Shown here: piece by piece, positions 55,288 through 64,000 of the stretch
Position numbering within the stretch: position 1 is the first letter of the stretch
Layout: the number at the start of each line of letters is the position of its first letter
Assembly: GCF_002157895.1 (NCBI RefSeq)
Contig: NZ_CP021377.1
Location: 2,170,001-2,234,000, forward strand
DNA length: 64,000 bases
Direction: 5' to 3'
Source: Oceanisphaera profunda
GTDB lineage: Bacteria; Pseudomonadota; Gammaproteobacteria; Enterobacterales; Aeromonadaceae
Made by a program: the position numbers and the translations under genes
Notes under the pieces: generated by a model
The model's input: only the letters and a program-made list of their open reading frames with translations
Told to the model about the DNA's origin: nothing
Database searches by the model: none

Positions 55288-55743
55288 ATGGAAAATCTGA
55301 CACCCAGCCGTCCTTATCTGTTGCGTGCCTTTTATGAGTGGCTGTTAGATAACGAACTAACGCCTCATTTACTGGTGAATGCGAGCTTGCCGCACACCAC
55401 GGTACCACAGCAGTATGTTAAAGATGGCCAGATAGTGCTGAACATAGCACCCACGGCCGTCGTTGGCTTACAGATGGATAACGATGCGGTGAGTTTTAGC
55501 GCGCGTTTTGGTGGTTCGCCATTTCAGGTATATGTACCTATGGCGGCCGTGGTGTCGATTCAGGCCAGGGAAAACGGTGCTGGCACTTTTTTCCCACCTG
55601 AAGTTGCTTATGATGCTTGGCTTGCCAGCTTAGACGCCGAAGGGCCGAAAAGCATTGACTCAAGCACAGAGCCAGATGATCCAACTACGCCGCCAAGTAC
55701 GCCGCCTAAGAAGGGCAGACCCAGCTTACGCGTCGTTAAATAA
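55288..55743 (+). CDS. sspB: ClpXP adaptor SspB
   Basis: Delivers ssrA-tagged proteins to ClpXP. 151 residues: substrate-binding dimer domain (RPYLLRAFYEWLLDNELTPHLLVNA; IVLNIAPTAVVGLQMDNDAVSFSARFGG), an acidic/Pro-rich linker, and the ClpX-binding tail GRPSLRVVK, which matches E. coli (LRVVK). Confidence 0.97.
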   Translation: MENLTPSRPYLLRAFYEWLLDNELTPHLLVNASLPHTTVPQQYVKDGQIVLNIAPTAVVGLQMDNDAVSFSARFGGSPFQVYVPMAAVVSIQARENGAGTFFPPEVAYDAWLASLDAEGPKSIDSSTEPDDPTTPPSTPPKKGRPSLRVVK

Positions 55744-55745
55744 TT

Positions 55746-55779
55746 AAGTAGCTAAGTAGCTAAGTAGCTAGTAGCTAAA
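55746..55779. repeat. Short 8-bp tandem repeat after sspB
   Basis: AGTAGCTA is repeated about four times directly after the sspB stop (AAGTAGCTAAGTAGCTAAGT and so on). Confidence 0.8.
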
Positions 55780-55802
55780 TAATTAATCGGTGACTAGAAG
55801 CA

Positions 55803-55831
55803 AAAACGCAGCCCCAGGGCTGCGTTTTTTT
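55803..55831. terminator. Terminator between sspB and the chemoreceptor gene
   Basis: AAAACGCAGCCC (55803-55814) pairs with GGGCTGCGTTTT (55817-55828), then more T. Bidirectional in form for two convergent genes. Confidence 0.93.
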
Positions 55832-55846
55832 ATGGCTGAAATAGGT

Positions 55847-55895
55847 GGTGAGGAGTGAGGTGTAAAGAGTGGGGATTTTCACGCCTCACGCTTTA
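55847..55895. repeat. Purine/pyrimidine dispersed repeat overprinting the chemoreceptor stop
   Basis: GGTGAGGAGTGAGGTGTAAAG (about 55847-55867) and CACGCCTCACGCTTTAAG (about 55880-55897) are inverted members of the GTGAGG family. The chemoreceptor stop codon (TGA) lies in the second. Confidence 0.6.
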
Positions 55896-57484
55896 AGAGC
55901 GCGCACGCTGAAACTATCAATAATATCCTTCAGCTGTTGGGTGAGCTGGGCCATTTCATAACTGGTTTGCATATTATCTTGGGCGTGGCCCGAGGTGCTT
56001 TCTGCTGACTGGCTGATCAAACGCACCTTGTTGGTGATTTCACCAGATACGTGGGATTGTTGCTCGGCGGCGCTGGCAATCATCATATTCAAATCGTTCA
56101 TCAAACTAATTTGTTGCGCTATCTCCTCAATGGAGCTTTCAGAGGTTTGCGTCTGAGCTACGCCATTATTGGCCAGTGTTAAACATTCGGCCATCACGCT
56201 CACCGCTTGGTGGGTGGTACTTTGCAGCCGCGCTATAGTTTGCTCAATATCGGCAATGGAGCCTTGAGTGCGCCCAGCAAGGCTACGTACTTCATCGGCC
56301 ACTACCGCAAAGCCACGGCCTTGTTCACCGGCGCGGGCGGCTTCAATGGCGGCATTTAAGGCTAATAAGTTAGTCTGTTCGGCAATGTTGCGGATCACGG
56401 TAAGCACGTCGCTTATCTCATGGCTGTCTTTTTCCAATGACGCTATCACAGTGGTGGATTGGCGCACATTTTCGGCCAGCTTAGCCATTTGCTCACTGGT
56501 GTGATGCACGTTAATGCTGCCTTCGCTGGCGACGGTCTTAGCTGTATTGGCGCTGCTTGAGGCATCTGTGGTGTTGCGTGCTATTTCTGCCACCGTAGCC
56601 GTCATTTCATTCATAGCGGCGGCAATTTGCTCTATGTCTAACTCTTGGCGGCTAATTTCCGCCTGAGTTGAGCTAATAGCACGCTCCGCTTGGCTGGCTT
56701 GGCTTACTAGGTCATCGGCCGCATCCCCCACTCGACCCAAGGCAGTTTTAAGCTTGGCCTGCAGTACTTGTATGGTCAGCTGTAACTGGCCGACTTCATC
56801 TTGGCGACCGGTATAAATTAAGGTGGCTAACTGATTATCTATGACTTGGCGTGAGCTCTGCTCTAATTGGCGCAAGCCTTTAGTCAGTGCATAACCGCCC
56901 AACATTAGGCCTAGCCACAACACGGCAAAGGTGGCAGACAGTGTCAGTTCAGCGCCAGGAACGAGGGAGAGCAGCAGAGCCAGCGCACCCGCACACAATA
57001 AGCCGCTTAAGCCCGTAAACTTGCCATGCAGGCTGAGGCCTGACCACCAGTTGCGTAGGCTGAAGCTGGGCTTTTTAGCGTTGGTTAGTTTGGGATATTC
57101 TTTTTTGGCGCGCGCCACACACTCAGGGCTAGGCTGGGTACGAATAGAGTCGATGCCGGCTAATTTATCGCCATCAAACTTAGGAGTGAAATAAACGTCA
57201 GCCCAGTAATGGTCGCCGTTGTGGCAGCGATTTTTTAACACGGCGATATAGGCTTTACCCGCCTGCAGTGAGCTGTAAAGATCGGTGAAAATAGAGCTGG
57301 GCACGCCGCCAGCGCCTAAGTGCATTTGTAGCTCACCGATCACTTGCTCGCTGGAGTAACCGGTAAACTGATACAGCTGCTCATTACAAAAGGTGACTTT
57401 TCCTTCCAGATCAGTGCTGGAGATCAGTACGCCAGTAGGGTCGATGGTTTTTTCTCTGCCGGTAAGCGGCACCTGAGATGTCAT
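55886..57484 (-). CDS. PAS-domain methyl-accepting chemotaxis protein (Aer-like)
   Basis: A 532-residue chemoreceptor. N-terminal PAS (about 15-110, [22 protein letters not shown]), then two hydrophobic helices (about 145-190), a HAMP-like stretch, and the cytoplasmic signalling hairpin with [26 protein letters not shown]. The lack of a periplasmic domain and the N-terminal PAS match Aer (FAD redox/energy taxis). I chose ATG 57484 because GGAG lies seven bases upstream; ATG 57496 would add four residues. Signal is unproven. Confidence 0.9.
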   Translation of the reverse strand: MTSQVPLTGREKTIDPTGVLISSTDLEGKVTFCNEQLYQFTGYSSEQVIGELQMHLGAGGVPSSIFTDLYSSLQAGKAYIAVLKNRCHNGDHYWADVYFTPKFDGDKLAGIDSIRTQPSPECVARAKKEYPKLTNAKKPSFSLRNWWSGLSLHGKFTGLSGLLCAGALALLLSLVPGAELTLSATFAVLWLGLMLGGYALTKGLRQLEQSSRQVIDNQLATLIYTGRQDEVGQLQLTIQVLQAKLKTALGRVGDAADDLVSQASQAERAISSTQAEISRQELDIEQIAAAMNEMTATVAEIARNTTDASSSANTAKTVASEGSINVHHTSEQMAKLAENVRQSTTVIASLEKDSHEISDVLTVIRNIAEQTNLLALNAAIEAARAGEQGRGFAVVADEVRSLAGRTQGSIADIEQTIARLQSTTHQAVSVMAECLTLANNGVAQTQTSESSIEEIAQQISLMNDLNMMIASAAEQQSHVSGEITNKVRLISQSAESTSGHAQDNMQTSYEMAQLTQQLKDIIDSFSVRALKA

Positions 57485-57679
57485 ATGAAACTCCATGTCT
57501 TTAACGCTATGTCCTAAGGTAAATGCTCGCGTCTACTCGCGTATGAATACTCACACTAACTACAGTGTTATTAGCTGGTTAAGCAGCATATATCGGCGCT
57601 TGACGAAAAAAAACCTTTAATCTCAGTAAAAATTAATGAGGTTCAGGAAAGGAGGGCTAGGCAGGCATAATCGCGGCCA

Positions 57680-57752
57680 CATTCCTCTATTAGCGTTTGA
57701 AGATTCAGCCAGCTGAGCTCTGAGCCAAAAAAGCTAGGCGAATAGAGGAATG
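57680..57752. other. Long stem-loop between dolP and the chemoreceptor gene
   Basis: CATTCCTCTATT (57680-57691) pairs perfectly with AATAGAGGAATG (57741-57752), with a 49-nt loop that includes AGCCAGCTGAGCT. It could be a 3' end of the dolP transcript. Confidence 0.45.
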
Positions 57753-57781
57753 AAAAGGGCGTGGGTTATCTCTTTGCTTGA

Positions 57782-58360
57782 TTAGGGGGCCGCCTGCACA
57801 AATTCAAATACCGTAATCACCCGTTTTACACCGGCGATATTACGGGCTAATTGCACTGAGATATCCGCTTCTTTTTGCGTAACTAAGCCAATCAAGAATA
57901 CTTCACTATTTTCAGTGACGACTTTGACTTTAGTGCCATCGATGTTCTTTTCGGCCAATAAAGTACTTTTTACCTTAGAGGTGAGCCAAGTGTCCTGACT
58001 GCGTGCCGTGATATCGAGCGGGGCGGTAATGCGCAGCTCATTAAAGACTTCCGTCACGCCGGGCACGCCTTTCACCACGGCTTCTGCTTGTTGACTGTAT
58101 TCTTGGGTGGGTGTTTGGCCAACTAATAAACTCTTGCCATTGGTGGTGATCACCACCACGCGGCTGTCTGCCCACAAAGGATTAGTGGTGCCTAAGCGAT
58201 GTGTGGCGCGCATATCTACCGCTTGGTCGCTGACTTGGGTGGAGACGGCTCTGCGGTCGGTGATGGAGCCGATCCCGGTGCCGGCACCGGCGAGCATCAC
58301 GCCTGCACAGCCTTGTAAAAGTAGGGTTACAGCAAAAATTAGGGGGAGTTTATGGCTCAT
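57782..58360 (-). CDS. dolP: Outer-membrane lipoprotein DolP (YraP, BON domains)
   Basis: Lipoprotein that supports outer-membrane integrity and division-site function. 192 residues: lipobox LLQGC (Cys18), two BON domains (about 45-115 and 120-190; e.g. AEAVVKGVPGVTEVFNEL, VQLARNIAGVKRVITVFEF). Start overlaps the diaA stop (TAATG). Confidence 0.94.
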   Translation of the reverse strand: MSHKLPLIFAVTLLLQGCAGVMLAGAGTGIGSITDRRAVSTQVSDQAVDMRATHRLGTTNPLWADSRVVVITTNGKSLLVGQTPTQEYSQQAEAVVKGVPGVTEVFNELRITAPLDITARSQDTWLTSKVKSTLLAEKNIDGTKVKVVTENSEVFLIGLVTQKEADISVQLARNIAGVKRVITVFEFVQAAP

Positions 58361-58953
58361 TATTCATCTTCCTCTTGCGGGAACAAAGTACGATCAATCA
58401 AGTCACACAAGCAGTGCAGTGTTAATAAATTGACTTCGTGAATGCGCGGCGCACGCAGCGCCGGTACCCGAATCTCTACATCATTGGGGCCTAATAAACC
58501 GGCCAGCTCACCGCCATCTTTGCCGCTCAAGGCCACTATAGTCATATCACGGCTGAGTGCGGCTTCTGCCGCTTTAATAAGATTACGGCTATTGCCACTG
58601 GTGGAGATCACCACTAACACATCACCTTCTTGACCTAAGGCCCGAATTTGGCGGCCATAGGCTTCATCAAAGTGTTGGTCCACGGCAATGGCACTGATGC
58701 TGCAGGTATCTAGGGTTAAACAAATAGCGGGCAGCGCGGGGCGCTCGGTTTCATAGCGGTTAATCAATTCACTGACAAATAATTGTGCCAAGGCATTAGA
58801 GCCGCCATTGCCGCATACCAATAATTTATTACCGTTTAATAAACACATCACCATCATTTGCGCGGCCGCTAAAATATCATCGGGCAGCGCTTCGGCGGCG
58901 GCAATCTTAGTTTGAATACTTTCGGTGAAGCTGGCTTTGATCTCGTCCTGCAT
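58360..58953 (-). CDS. diaA: DnaA initiator-associating protein DiaA (SIS domain)
   Basis: Tetrameric SIS protein that promotes DnaA assembly at oriC. 197 residues: [21 protein letters not shown] and [17 protein letters not shown] sugar-isomerase loops. GmhA is a paralogue; the lpoA-yraN-diaA-dolP context identifies DiaA. Confidence 0.93.
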   Translation of the reverse strand: MQDEIKASFTESIQTKIAAAEALPDDILAAAQMMVMCLLNGNKLLVCGNGGSNALAQLFVSELINRYETERPALPAICLTLDTCSISAIAVDQHFDEAYGRQIRALGQEGDVLVVISTSGNSRNLIKAAEAALSRDMTIVALSGKDGGELAGLLGPNDVEIRVPALRAPRIHEVNLLTLHCLCDLIDRTLFPQEEDE

Positions 58954-58962
58954 TGCTGTTCC

Positions 58963-59439
58963 TTAAAAGGCGTTCTGTAACCAATGAAGATCCATACCTT
59001 CATAGGCGATTAAATCAAAACGACAGGGCTGTTGTGCTTCGTTTAAGCCCTGTGCTTGTAAATAGTATAAGGCTGCACGGCGCAGCTTCTGTTGCTTAGC
59101 GGGCGTCACCGAGGCGGCTGCGCCACCAAAATAACCATGACTGCGATAACGTACCTCTACAAACACTAAGGTGCAGTCGCTATACATGATTAAATCAATT
59201 TCGCCGAGCTTGCACCAGTAGTTGCGTGCAGCCAAGGTTAACCCTTGGCTCAGTAAAAACTGCTCGGCGCGGCGTTCAAACTGCTCGCCCTTGCTTTGGG
59301 TCGGGGAGCGGGCCGCTTGGGTGGCGGATGACTTACCCTTGCGACTCAAACTCGCGCTCAAGTTCTTGCTCACGCTCGAGATTAAGTTCTTCAGTCGTGT
59401 CAGCTGGGGCTTGGTAGCCTTCGGTTTGCCAGTCGCCAT
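58963..59439 (-). CDS. yraN: YraN-family UPF0102 endonuclease-like protein
   Basis: A restriction-endonuclease-like fold protein of unknown role. The core GEIDLIMYSDCTLVFVEVRYR (GExD/VExR-type) is the family mark. I chose ATG 59439 (MATGKPKATK), which has GGAG seven bases upstream; E. coli YraN also starts MAT. It gives 158 aa, longer than the usual 120-130, and overlaps lpoA by 107 nt, so the first about 35 residues are dual-coded. A shorter non-ATG start cannot be excluded. Confidence 0.9.
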   Translation of the reverse strand: MATGKPKATKPQLTRLKNLISSVSKNLSASLSRKGKSSATQAARSPTQSKGEQFERRAEQFLLSQGLTLAARNYWCKLGEIDLIMYSDCTLVFVEVRYRSHGYFGGAAASVTPAKQQKLRRAALYYLQAQGLNEAQQPCRFDLIAYEGMDLHWLQNAF

Positions 59440-61252
59440 CCTGATACTCCATCCACAACGAGCGGCGCTCGATGAGACCTTGCTCATTGATGCTAATGTC
59501 GCCGGTTAAGCCCGAGGTCGCCATCGTTCCCATGCGCAAATCGTTAAGCTGCGGGATGATATTAACCGCATCATAACCGAGCGCAAATAAGCGTAACCAA
59601 GCGCTGCTGCTATTAGGCCATTGCTGTTCTACCTCAGCCATAAGCTGTGCTTGCTCGCCAAAGATCCACGGCATGTCCCCAAGCTTGACGCCATTCAGCT
59701 CGCTCATGGGCGCTGAACCGCCGGGAATAAAGCTGCGCGACGTAACATAAGTCGGGAAGCGTTGGGCTCGGCTGTCACGCACAAAGTCAAAGTAGGGCAG
59801 GATAAAGCGCGTTTCGGTGGCGTTAGAGGCCATAAATAGCGAATCGATAGCGCCATTGCTGGCCGCCGGCGCATTGTCACCAATGGGCTGGATCACGCCG
59901 GCCGCAAGTGGCTGGCTGATACTGGCGCTGGCTTTGGTATTGAGCGCGCGGCGTACATCGGCTTCTATGGCTTGCTGGCTACTAAAATAGGCAAGGCGCG
60001 CGCCTTGGCCACTAAGCTGTTTCCAAACCCGATTAAACTCGGTGGCACTGCGTTTACCCAGTTCATTGCCCGGTGCAAACACCAAGGGTTGGCGATGACC
60101 TTGCTCCCACATATGCTGTGCGGCATCGGCGGCTTCACTTTCGGGCGATAAAGCAAAGTAATAGCGATGGGCTAAGCCTAGTTTTTGCGGCGGCATATTT
60201 AACGCCAATTGCGGCATCGCCGGATCCAGATTAGCCAAGGCCGCTATATCACCTTTAAGTAGCGGACCAATAATAAAGTCGGCACCGGCGGCTTGCAGTT
60301 GCTGATATACCTTAGCCATGTCACTGGTTTGGGTATCAAAAAAGCTTAAGCGTGAAGCTTGGCCTTGATGAGCACGCTCAATGCCATTACGAATAGCCGC
60401 CGCTTGGGGCGCTAACTGACCCGTTAAGGGCAGTAGCACCGCAATGTGGCTCGGCTGATAGCTGTCGAGGGCCAGCATGCTGCTCTCGGCCAAGCCTTCT
60501 GGCAGGTAATATGCGCCCGGATGCTCGGGGTAGCTGTTACGCCAAGAGTTGAGCTGCCAGTTGCGCTGTTCGTCATTGGTGCTTGGAGCATTTAAAATCG
60601 CCATTAATCGCAACCACGCCTGAGTGGTGGGCTCATATTTCTCAGTGAGTGCGCCGCGCAGCATATCGCTAGAGATGGGCGCAAGTAGTGCATAGATGCG
60701 TTCTAAGTTGGCTTGCTGTGCGGGTCCGGCTAGGTATTGATGGCGTTGTGCCAACATATCCGCCGCCGCAATCGGCTGGCTTTGCTGTTCGAACCGATTC
60801 GCTTGTAACAACAAGTAATAGCCGAGCACATTGGGCGCTAAGCGGTCGGGCTCTATGTTGGTCAGCAGTTGCTCGGCGAGCCCGTCATGGCCAGTCACCA
60901 GCGCCATTTGTGCTTCCAATAAGCTCAATATCGGCTGCTGCTCTGGAGTTGCGGTTTTTTGTAACTGCACCAGCTGATTTTTCGCCGCCAGCACGTTGTT
61001 TTCTTGCAGCCAGGCGCGAATAGCTAACACTTGCCAACTAAAAGCATCGGCGGGGTTAGCGTTGCGCGTTTGTTTTAGATATTGTTCGCCACTTTGTTCG
61101 ATGGTGCTAAACATGTCTGGCGGAGTATCTGGAAACCGCTGCGAAATAGTCCCAGTGCCACAGGCTAGTAGCAAATATGAAAGCACCAAGGTGCATAATA
61201 GCCGTGTTACACTCTTGCTGTGATGTAATGTTGCCAATCCCTTTAATCCCAA
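59333..61252 (-). CDS. lpoA: Penicillin-binding-protein activator LpoA
   Basis: Outer-membrane lipoprotein that activates PBP1A. Lipobox LLAC (Cys31) after a short hydrophobic signal; the N-domain is helical (TPR-like, about 50-250), and the C-domain is a periplasmic-binding-protein fold (IAVLLPLTGQLAPQAAAIRNG; ADFIIGPLLKGDIAAL). 639 aa. No ATG is available; TTG 61252 opens the ORF and internal TTG/GTG starts (e.g. at residue 15) are alternatives. Divergent from rsmI. Confidence 0.93.
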   Translation of the reverse strand: MGLKGLATLHHSKSVTRLLCTLVLSYLLLACGTGTISQRFPDTPPDMFSTIEQSGEQYLKQTRNANPADAFSWQVLAIRAWLQENNVLAAKNQLVQLQKTATPEQQPILSLLEAQMALVTGHDGLAEQLLTNIEPDRLAPNVLGYYLLLQANRFEQQSQPIAAADMLAQRHQYLAGPAQQANLERIYALLAPISSDMLRGALTEKYEPTTQAWLRLMAILNAPSTNDEQRNWQLNSWRNSYPEHPGAYYLPEGLAESSMLALDSYQPSHIAVLLPLTGQLAPQAAAIRNGIERAHQGQASRLSFFDTQTSDMAKVYQQLQAAGADFIIGPLLKGDIAALANLDPAMPQLALNMPPQKLGLAHRYYFALSPESEAADAAQHMWEQGHRQPLVFAPGNELGKRSATEFNRVWKQLSGQGARLAYFSSQQAIEADVRRALNTKASASISQPLAAGVIQPIGDNAPAASNGAIDSLFMASNATETRFILPYFDFVRDSRAQRFPTYVTSRSFIPGGSAPMSELNGVKLGDMPWIFGEQAQLMAEVEQQWPNSSSAWLRLFALGYDAVNIIPQLNDLRMGTMATSGLTGDISINEQGLIERRSLWMEYQDGDWQTEGYQAPADTTEELNLEREQELEREFESQG

Positions 61253-61320
61253 GCTGTGTCATTCTAGTCCTAATTCTAATAGGGCCATGACGGTGAAACA
61301 ATTGCTCGACAGGAGTTCTC

Positions 61321-62163
61321 ATGAGCCAAGCCGCTGCACTTTATATAGTGCCAACCCCCATCGGAAACCTGAATGATATCAGCCAGCGTGCACTGGATAC
61401 ATTACAAGAGGTTGATTTAATAGCTTGTGAAGATACCCGTCATACGGCGAAACTGCTATCTCATTACCAGATTAATACCTCTACCTGGGCGTTACACGAC
61501 CACAATGAGCAATATAAGTCCGAGCAGCTAGTGGCGCGCCTAGTAGGCGGACAAAGTGTAGCCCTAGTCTCGGATGCAGGCACGCCTTTGATCAGCGACC
61601 CCGGTTATCACTTGGTCAATCGCTGTCGTGAGGCGGGCATTCAAGTGATCGCACTGCCCGGCCCTTGTGCCGCTATTACTGCTTTATCCGCCGCAGGCTT
61701 GCCCACGGATCGCTTCGCCTTTGAGGGTTTTTTACCTAGCAAAGAAAAAGCGCGCTTAGATAAAATCGAACAATTAAAAGACGAACCGCGCACCTTAATT
61801 TTTTATGAATCGCCCCGGCGTTTACTACACAGCGTGGCCGCGATAGTGGAAGTGTTAGGCCCAGAGCGTCAATTAGTGGTGGCCCGTGAAATCACCAAGA
61901 CCTTTGAGTCGATTCACAGCCTGCCCGCCGGTGAAATGTTGCAGTGGTTGGGTGAAGATACCAACCGTAGTCGCGGCGAAATTGTATTGATGGTGGCCGG
62001 CTATCGCCCCAGCGTTGAAGATGAATTGTCGGCAGAAGTGCTGCGCACGTTAACTTTGCTGTGTAGCGAGCTGCCACTAAAAAAAGCTGCTGGATTGACC
62101 GCAGAGATCCACGGCTCGAAGAAAAATGCCCTGTACAAGTACGGGTTAGAGAATGGACTTTAG
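61321..62163 (+). CDS. rsmI: 16S rRNA (cytidine(1402)-2'-O)-methyltransferase
   Basis: Methylates the ribose of C1402 in the 30S P site, with RsmH (partly present at the end of the window) adding the N4 methyl to the same base. 280 residues: [60 protein letters not shown]. Confidence 0.97.
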   Translation: MSQAAALYIVPTPIGNLNDISQRALDTLQEVDLIACEDTRHTAKLLSHYQINTSTWALHDHNEQYKSEQLVARLVGGQSVALVSDAGTPLISDPGYHLVNRCREAGIQVIALPGPCAAITALSAAGLPTDRFAFEGFLPSKEKARLDKIEQLKDEPRTLIFYESPRRLLHSVAAIVEVLGPERQLVVAREITKTFESIHSLPAGEMLQWLGEDTNRSRGEIVLMVAGYRPSVEDELSAEVLRTLTLLCSELPLKKAAGLTAEIHGSKKNALYKYGLENGL

Positions 62164-62244
62164 CCGCTAGAGATAATGTTGAGTGTTGAATTTTTAATGT
62201 TGAATTTTTAATGTTGAATTAAGGGCTAAGATCAAAAAATTTTG

Positions 62245-62434
62245 CAACGGAACCCACGGAAGAACGCGGAAAAATTAAGCTGAGATAAGAACGACAAGTG
62301 CTTATTCAATGGTAAGAGCTAAAAACTGAGCATCGCATCTACAGATCCGGTTTCTTAACAATAAAAATGTTTTTAATTTTAGCTCTTTCAGATTTAATCG
62401 CTATTTTTCCGTGGGTTCTGCGGATTCCGTTGCG
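62245..62434. repeat. 190-bp palindromic MITE-like element, copy B
   Basis: Homologous to the element at 50386-50577: ends GCAACGGAA / TTCCGTTGC (62245-62253, 62426-62434), shared interior CAATGGTAAGAGCTAAAA and AACAATAAAAATGTTTT. The gap 62164-62530 holds this element, short TTGAATTTTTAATG repeats near 62190, and the rnpB promoter. Confidence 0.75.
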
Positions 62435-62494
62435 AAGATGGTTTGTCTTTAAGTGTTGGTCTTTAACTCATAGTTAAAAATTCAGCATTCAACA

Positions 62495-62530
62495 TTGGTA
62501 TAAAGGCGAGGCTGGTGTACAATCCGCGGC
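62495..62530 (+). promoter_or_regulatory. rnpB promoter with GC-rich discriminator
   Basis: TTGGTA (62495-62500), 17 bp, TACAAT (62518-62523), then CCGCGGC before the start near 62531. A GC-rich discriminator is typical of stringently controlled stable-RNA promoters. Confidence 0.65.
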
Positions 62531-62916
<386 letters not shown>

Positions 62917-62921
62917 ATTTA

Positions 62922-62947
62922 AAAACGCAGCTTCGGCTGCGTTTTTT
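62922..62947 (+). terminator. Terminator after rnpB
   Basis: AAAACGCAGC (62922-62931), TTCG tetraloop, GCTGCGTTTT (62936-62945), then TT. Confidence 0.93.
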
Positions 62948-63087
62948 CGTTGCTGGGCCCATTCGCTTCTTATCAGTGACAGATATAAGTATCCAATTGA
63001 GATGTAAGTGGCAGTCAAAAGTACGGCGTTTAGTCGATTCCGTAATGAAAAACGGTTCTGTGTTGCTTACTGGTTACTACATGTTGC

Positions 63088-63116
63088 TTGAAAAGCAGCC
63101 GCTGGCTCCTTACAAT
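63088..63116 (+). promoter_or_regulatory. mraZ (dcw cluster) promoter
   Basis: TTGAAA (63088-63093), 17 bp, TACAAT (63111-63116); start near 63123. Confidence 0.7.
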
Positions 63117-63125
63117 CAAGCGAAG

Positions 63126-63150
63126 TGGGAAAAAGTGGTTTTTTGTGGAA
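63126..63150 (+). promoter_or_regulatory. MraZ-box triple direct repeat
   Basis: Three GTGG-type repeats every 10 bp: TGGGA (63126), TGGTT (63136), TGGAA (63146), each preceded by G. MraZ binds TGGGN repeats with 5-nt spacers and represses its own operon; the position just after the transcription start fits. Only the first is a perfect match. Confidence 0.65.
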
Positions 63151-63174
63151 CATTTTAGTCGCTAAGGACTCATA

Positions 63175-63633
63175 ATGCTGCGTGGGACACACGCCATCAG
63201 CCTAGATAGCAAGGGGCGTTTGGCAATACCGACTCGGTTTCGAGATAAATGCCGCGATGATGCGGAAGGTATTTTGGTGTGTACTGTGGATATTTTTGAG
63301 CCTTGTTTGCTGTTATATCCGCTGCCTGAATGGGAGCTAATCGAAAAAAAGCTCCGTTTACTTTCACGCATGGACTCCCAAGAGCGTCGTTTACAGCGGG
63401 TGTTATTGGGGCATGCGGCCGAGTGTGAGCTGGACGGCCAAGGGCGGGTGTTATTGCCCAGTACCTTGCGCCAGCACGCCGGTCTTGAGAAAAAAATTAT
63501 GCTAGTGGGCCAACTCAATAAATTTGAAATTTGGGATGAGGCGCGCTGGCAACAACAAATTAACGATGATTTGCAGGCACTTCCTAATGAAGACTGGGCC
63601 TCATCGGCACGACTGCGGGATTTTGGGTTATAA
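63175..63633 (+). CDS. mraZ: Transcriptional regulator MraZ
   Basis: AbrB-like repressor at the head of the division/cell-wall (dcw) cluster. 152 residues with the duplicated SpoVT/AbrB motif: [16 protein letters not shown] near the N-terminus and [19 protein letters not shown] in the second half. Starts MLRGTHAIS. One base separates its stop from the rsmH start. Confidence 0.97.
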   Translation: MLRGTHAISLDSKGRLAIPTRFRDKCRDDAEGILVCTVDIFEPCLLLYPLPEWELIEKKLRLLSRMDSQERRLQRVLLGHAAECELDGQGRVLLPSTLRQHAGLEKKIMLVGQLNKFEIWDEARWQQQINDDLQALPNEDWASSARLRDFGL

Positions 63634-63634
63634 C

Positions 63635-64000
63635 ATGAGCCAACAGATAAGCGAACATTTGGACCAGCCAAAGGCACACATAACGGTATTGCTGCATGAA
63701 GCAGTAGATGGCTTAAACATTAAACCCGACGGTATTTATGTGGATGGTACTTTTGGTCGCGGTGGCCATTCTCGCCATATTCTCTCCAAGCTTGGCCCAC
63801 AAGGCCGCTTATATGCCATCGACCGCGATCCGCAAGCCATCGCTGAAGCGGCTACCATTACCGACCCGCGCTTTCAGATTTTACACGGCCCCTTTTCTCA
63901 GCTCGCGAACATGATGGCAGAGTTGGGCTTAACACGGCAAATAGACGGCGTGCTGCTGGACTTAGGCGTGTCTTCGCCCCAGCTCGATGAAGCGGAACGC
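63635..64000 (+). CDS. rsmH: 16S rRNA (cytosine(1402)-N4)-methyltransferase RsmH (5' part, cut by the window edge)
   Basis: N4-methylates C1402 together with RsmI. The first 122 codons are present from ATG 63635 ([20 protein letters not shown]), with [20 protein letters not shown], the SAM motif [11 protein letters not shown] and [15 protein letters not shown]. The remainder lies outside. Second gene of the dcw cluster. Confidence 0.97.
   Translation, partial: MSQQISEHLDQPKAHITVLLHEAVDGLNIKPDGIYVDGTFGRGGHSRHILSKLGPQGRLYAIDRDPQAIAEAATITDPRFQILHGPFSQLANMMAELGLTRQIDGVLLDLGVSSPQLDEAER

Overview
The window is chromosomal DNA from a gammaproteobacterium. Gene order (mreBCD-maf-rng-yhdP-tldD; kdsD-kdsC-lptCAB-rpoN-hpf-ptsN-rapZ-npr; mlaFEDCB-ibaG-murA; degS/degQ; rplM-rpsI-petABC-sspAB; lpoA-yraN-diaA-dolP; rnpB-mraZ-rsmH) matches the shared core of Enterobacterales, Vibrionales and Aeromonadales. 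The petABC insertion before sspA, rnpB just before mraZ, and the uvrA/MFS/ssb arrangement point to an Aeromonadaceae-like marine lineage (Oceanisphaera/Oceanimonas/Zobellella type). The lineage is an inference from synteny. No phage, plasmid, IS transposase, rRNA, tRNA or CRISPR array is visible.

Layout. 0-0.4 kb: the 5' part of a CsrB-type regulatory RNA on the minus strand, cut by the window edge and not visible as an ORF. 0.4-2.1 kb: ogt, a small NIF3/YqfO-like protein and a PhnA-domain protein. 2.2-5.9 kb: a second, non-canonical MCE lipid-transport operon with a STAS-permease fusion. 5.9-7.6 kb: a ClC channel gene with a broken frame. 7.8-9.2 kb: a two-gene unit of C39-like peptidase lipoprotein plus small membrane protein. 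9.5-15.9 kb: glutaminyl cyclase, a tandem-repeat array, uvrA, a YajR-like MFS protein and ssb. 16-24 kb: a DAACS symporter with altered substrate residues, csrD, a PLP enzyme, mreBCD. 24-34 kb: maf, rng, yhdP, nit, tldD, darP/yjgA, pmbA. 34-46 kb: the rpoN/PTS-Ntr, LPS-export and Mla operons and murA. 46-51 kb: degS, degQ, zapE, rplM-rpsI. 52-57.5 kb: the bc1 complex, sspAB, a PAS chemoreceptor. 57.8-64 kb: dolP, diaA, yraN, lpoA, rsmI, rnpB, mraZ and the start of rsmH.

Themes. (1) Much of the window serves the cell envelope: two MCE systems, the Lpt ATPase and periplasmic parts, KDO synthesis, murA, mreBCD, lpoA, dolP, degS/degQ, YhdP. (2) Csr regulation recurs: a CsrB-like sponge RNA, csrD (whose product promotes CsrB decay), a near-consensus CsrA site on the csrD ribosome-binding site, and a GGA-rich rpoN leader. 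(3) Intergenic spaces hold several families of short palindromic or tandem repeats, often bounded by inverted GC-rich ends and placed at stop codons, in places overprinting the last codons of genes. These repeats and the CsrB-like RNA are the least expected parts of an otherwise ordinary core-genome window.
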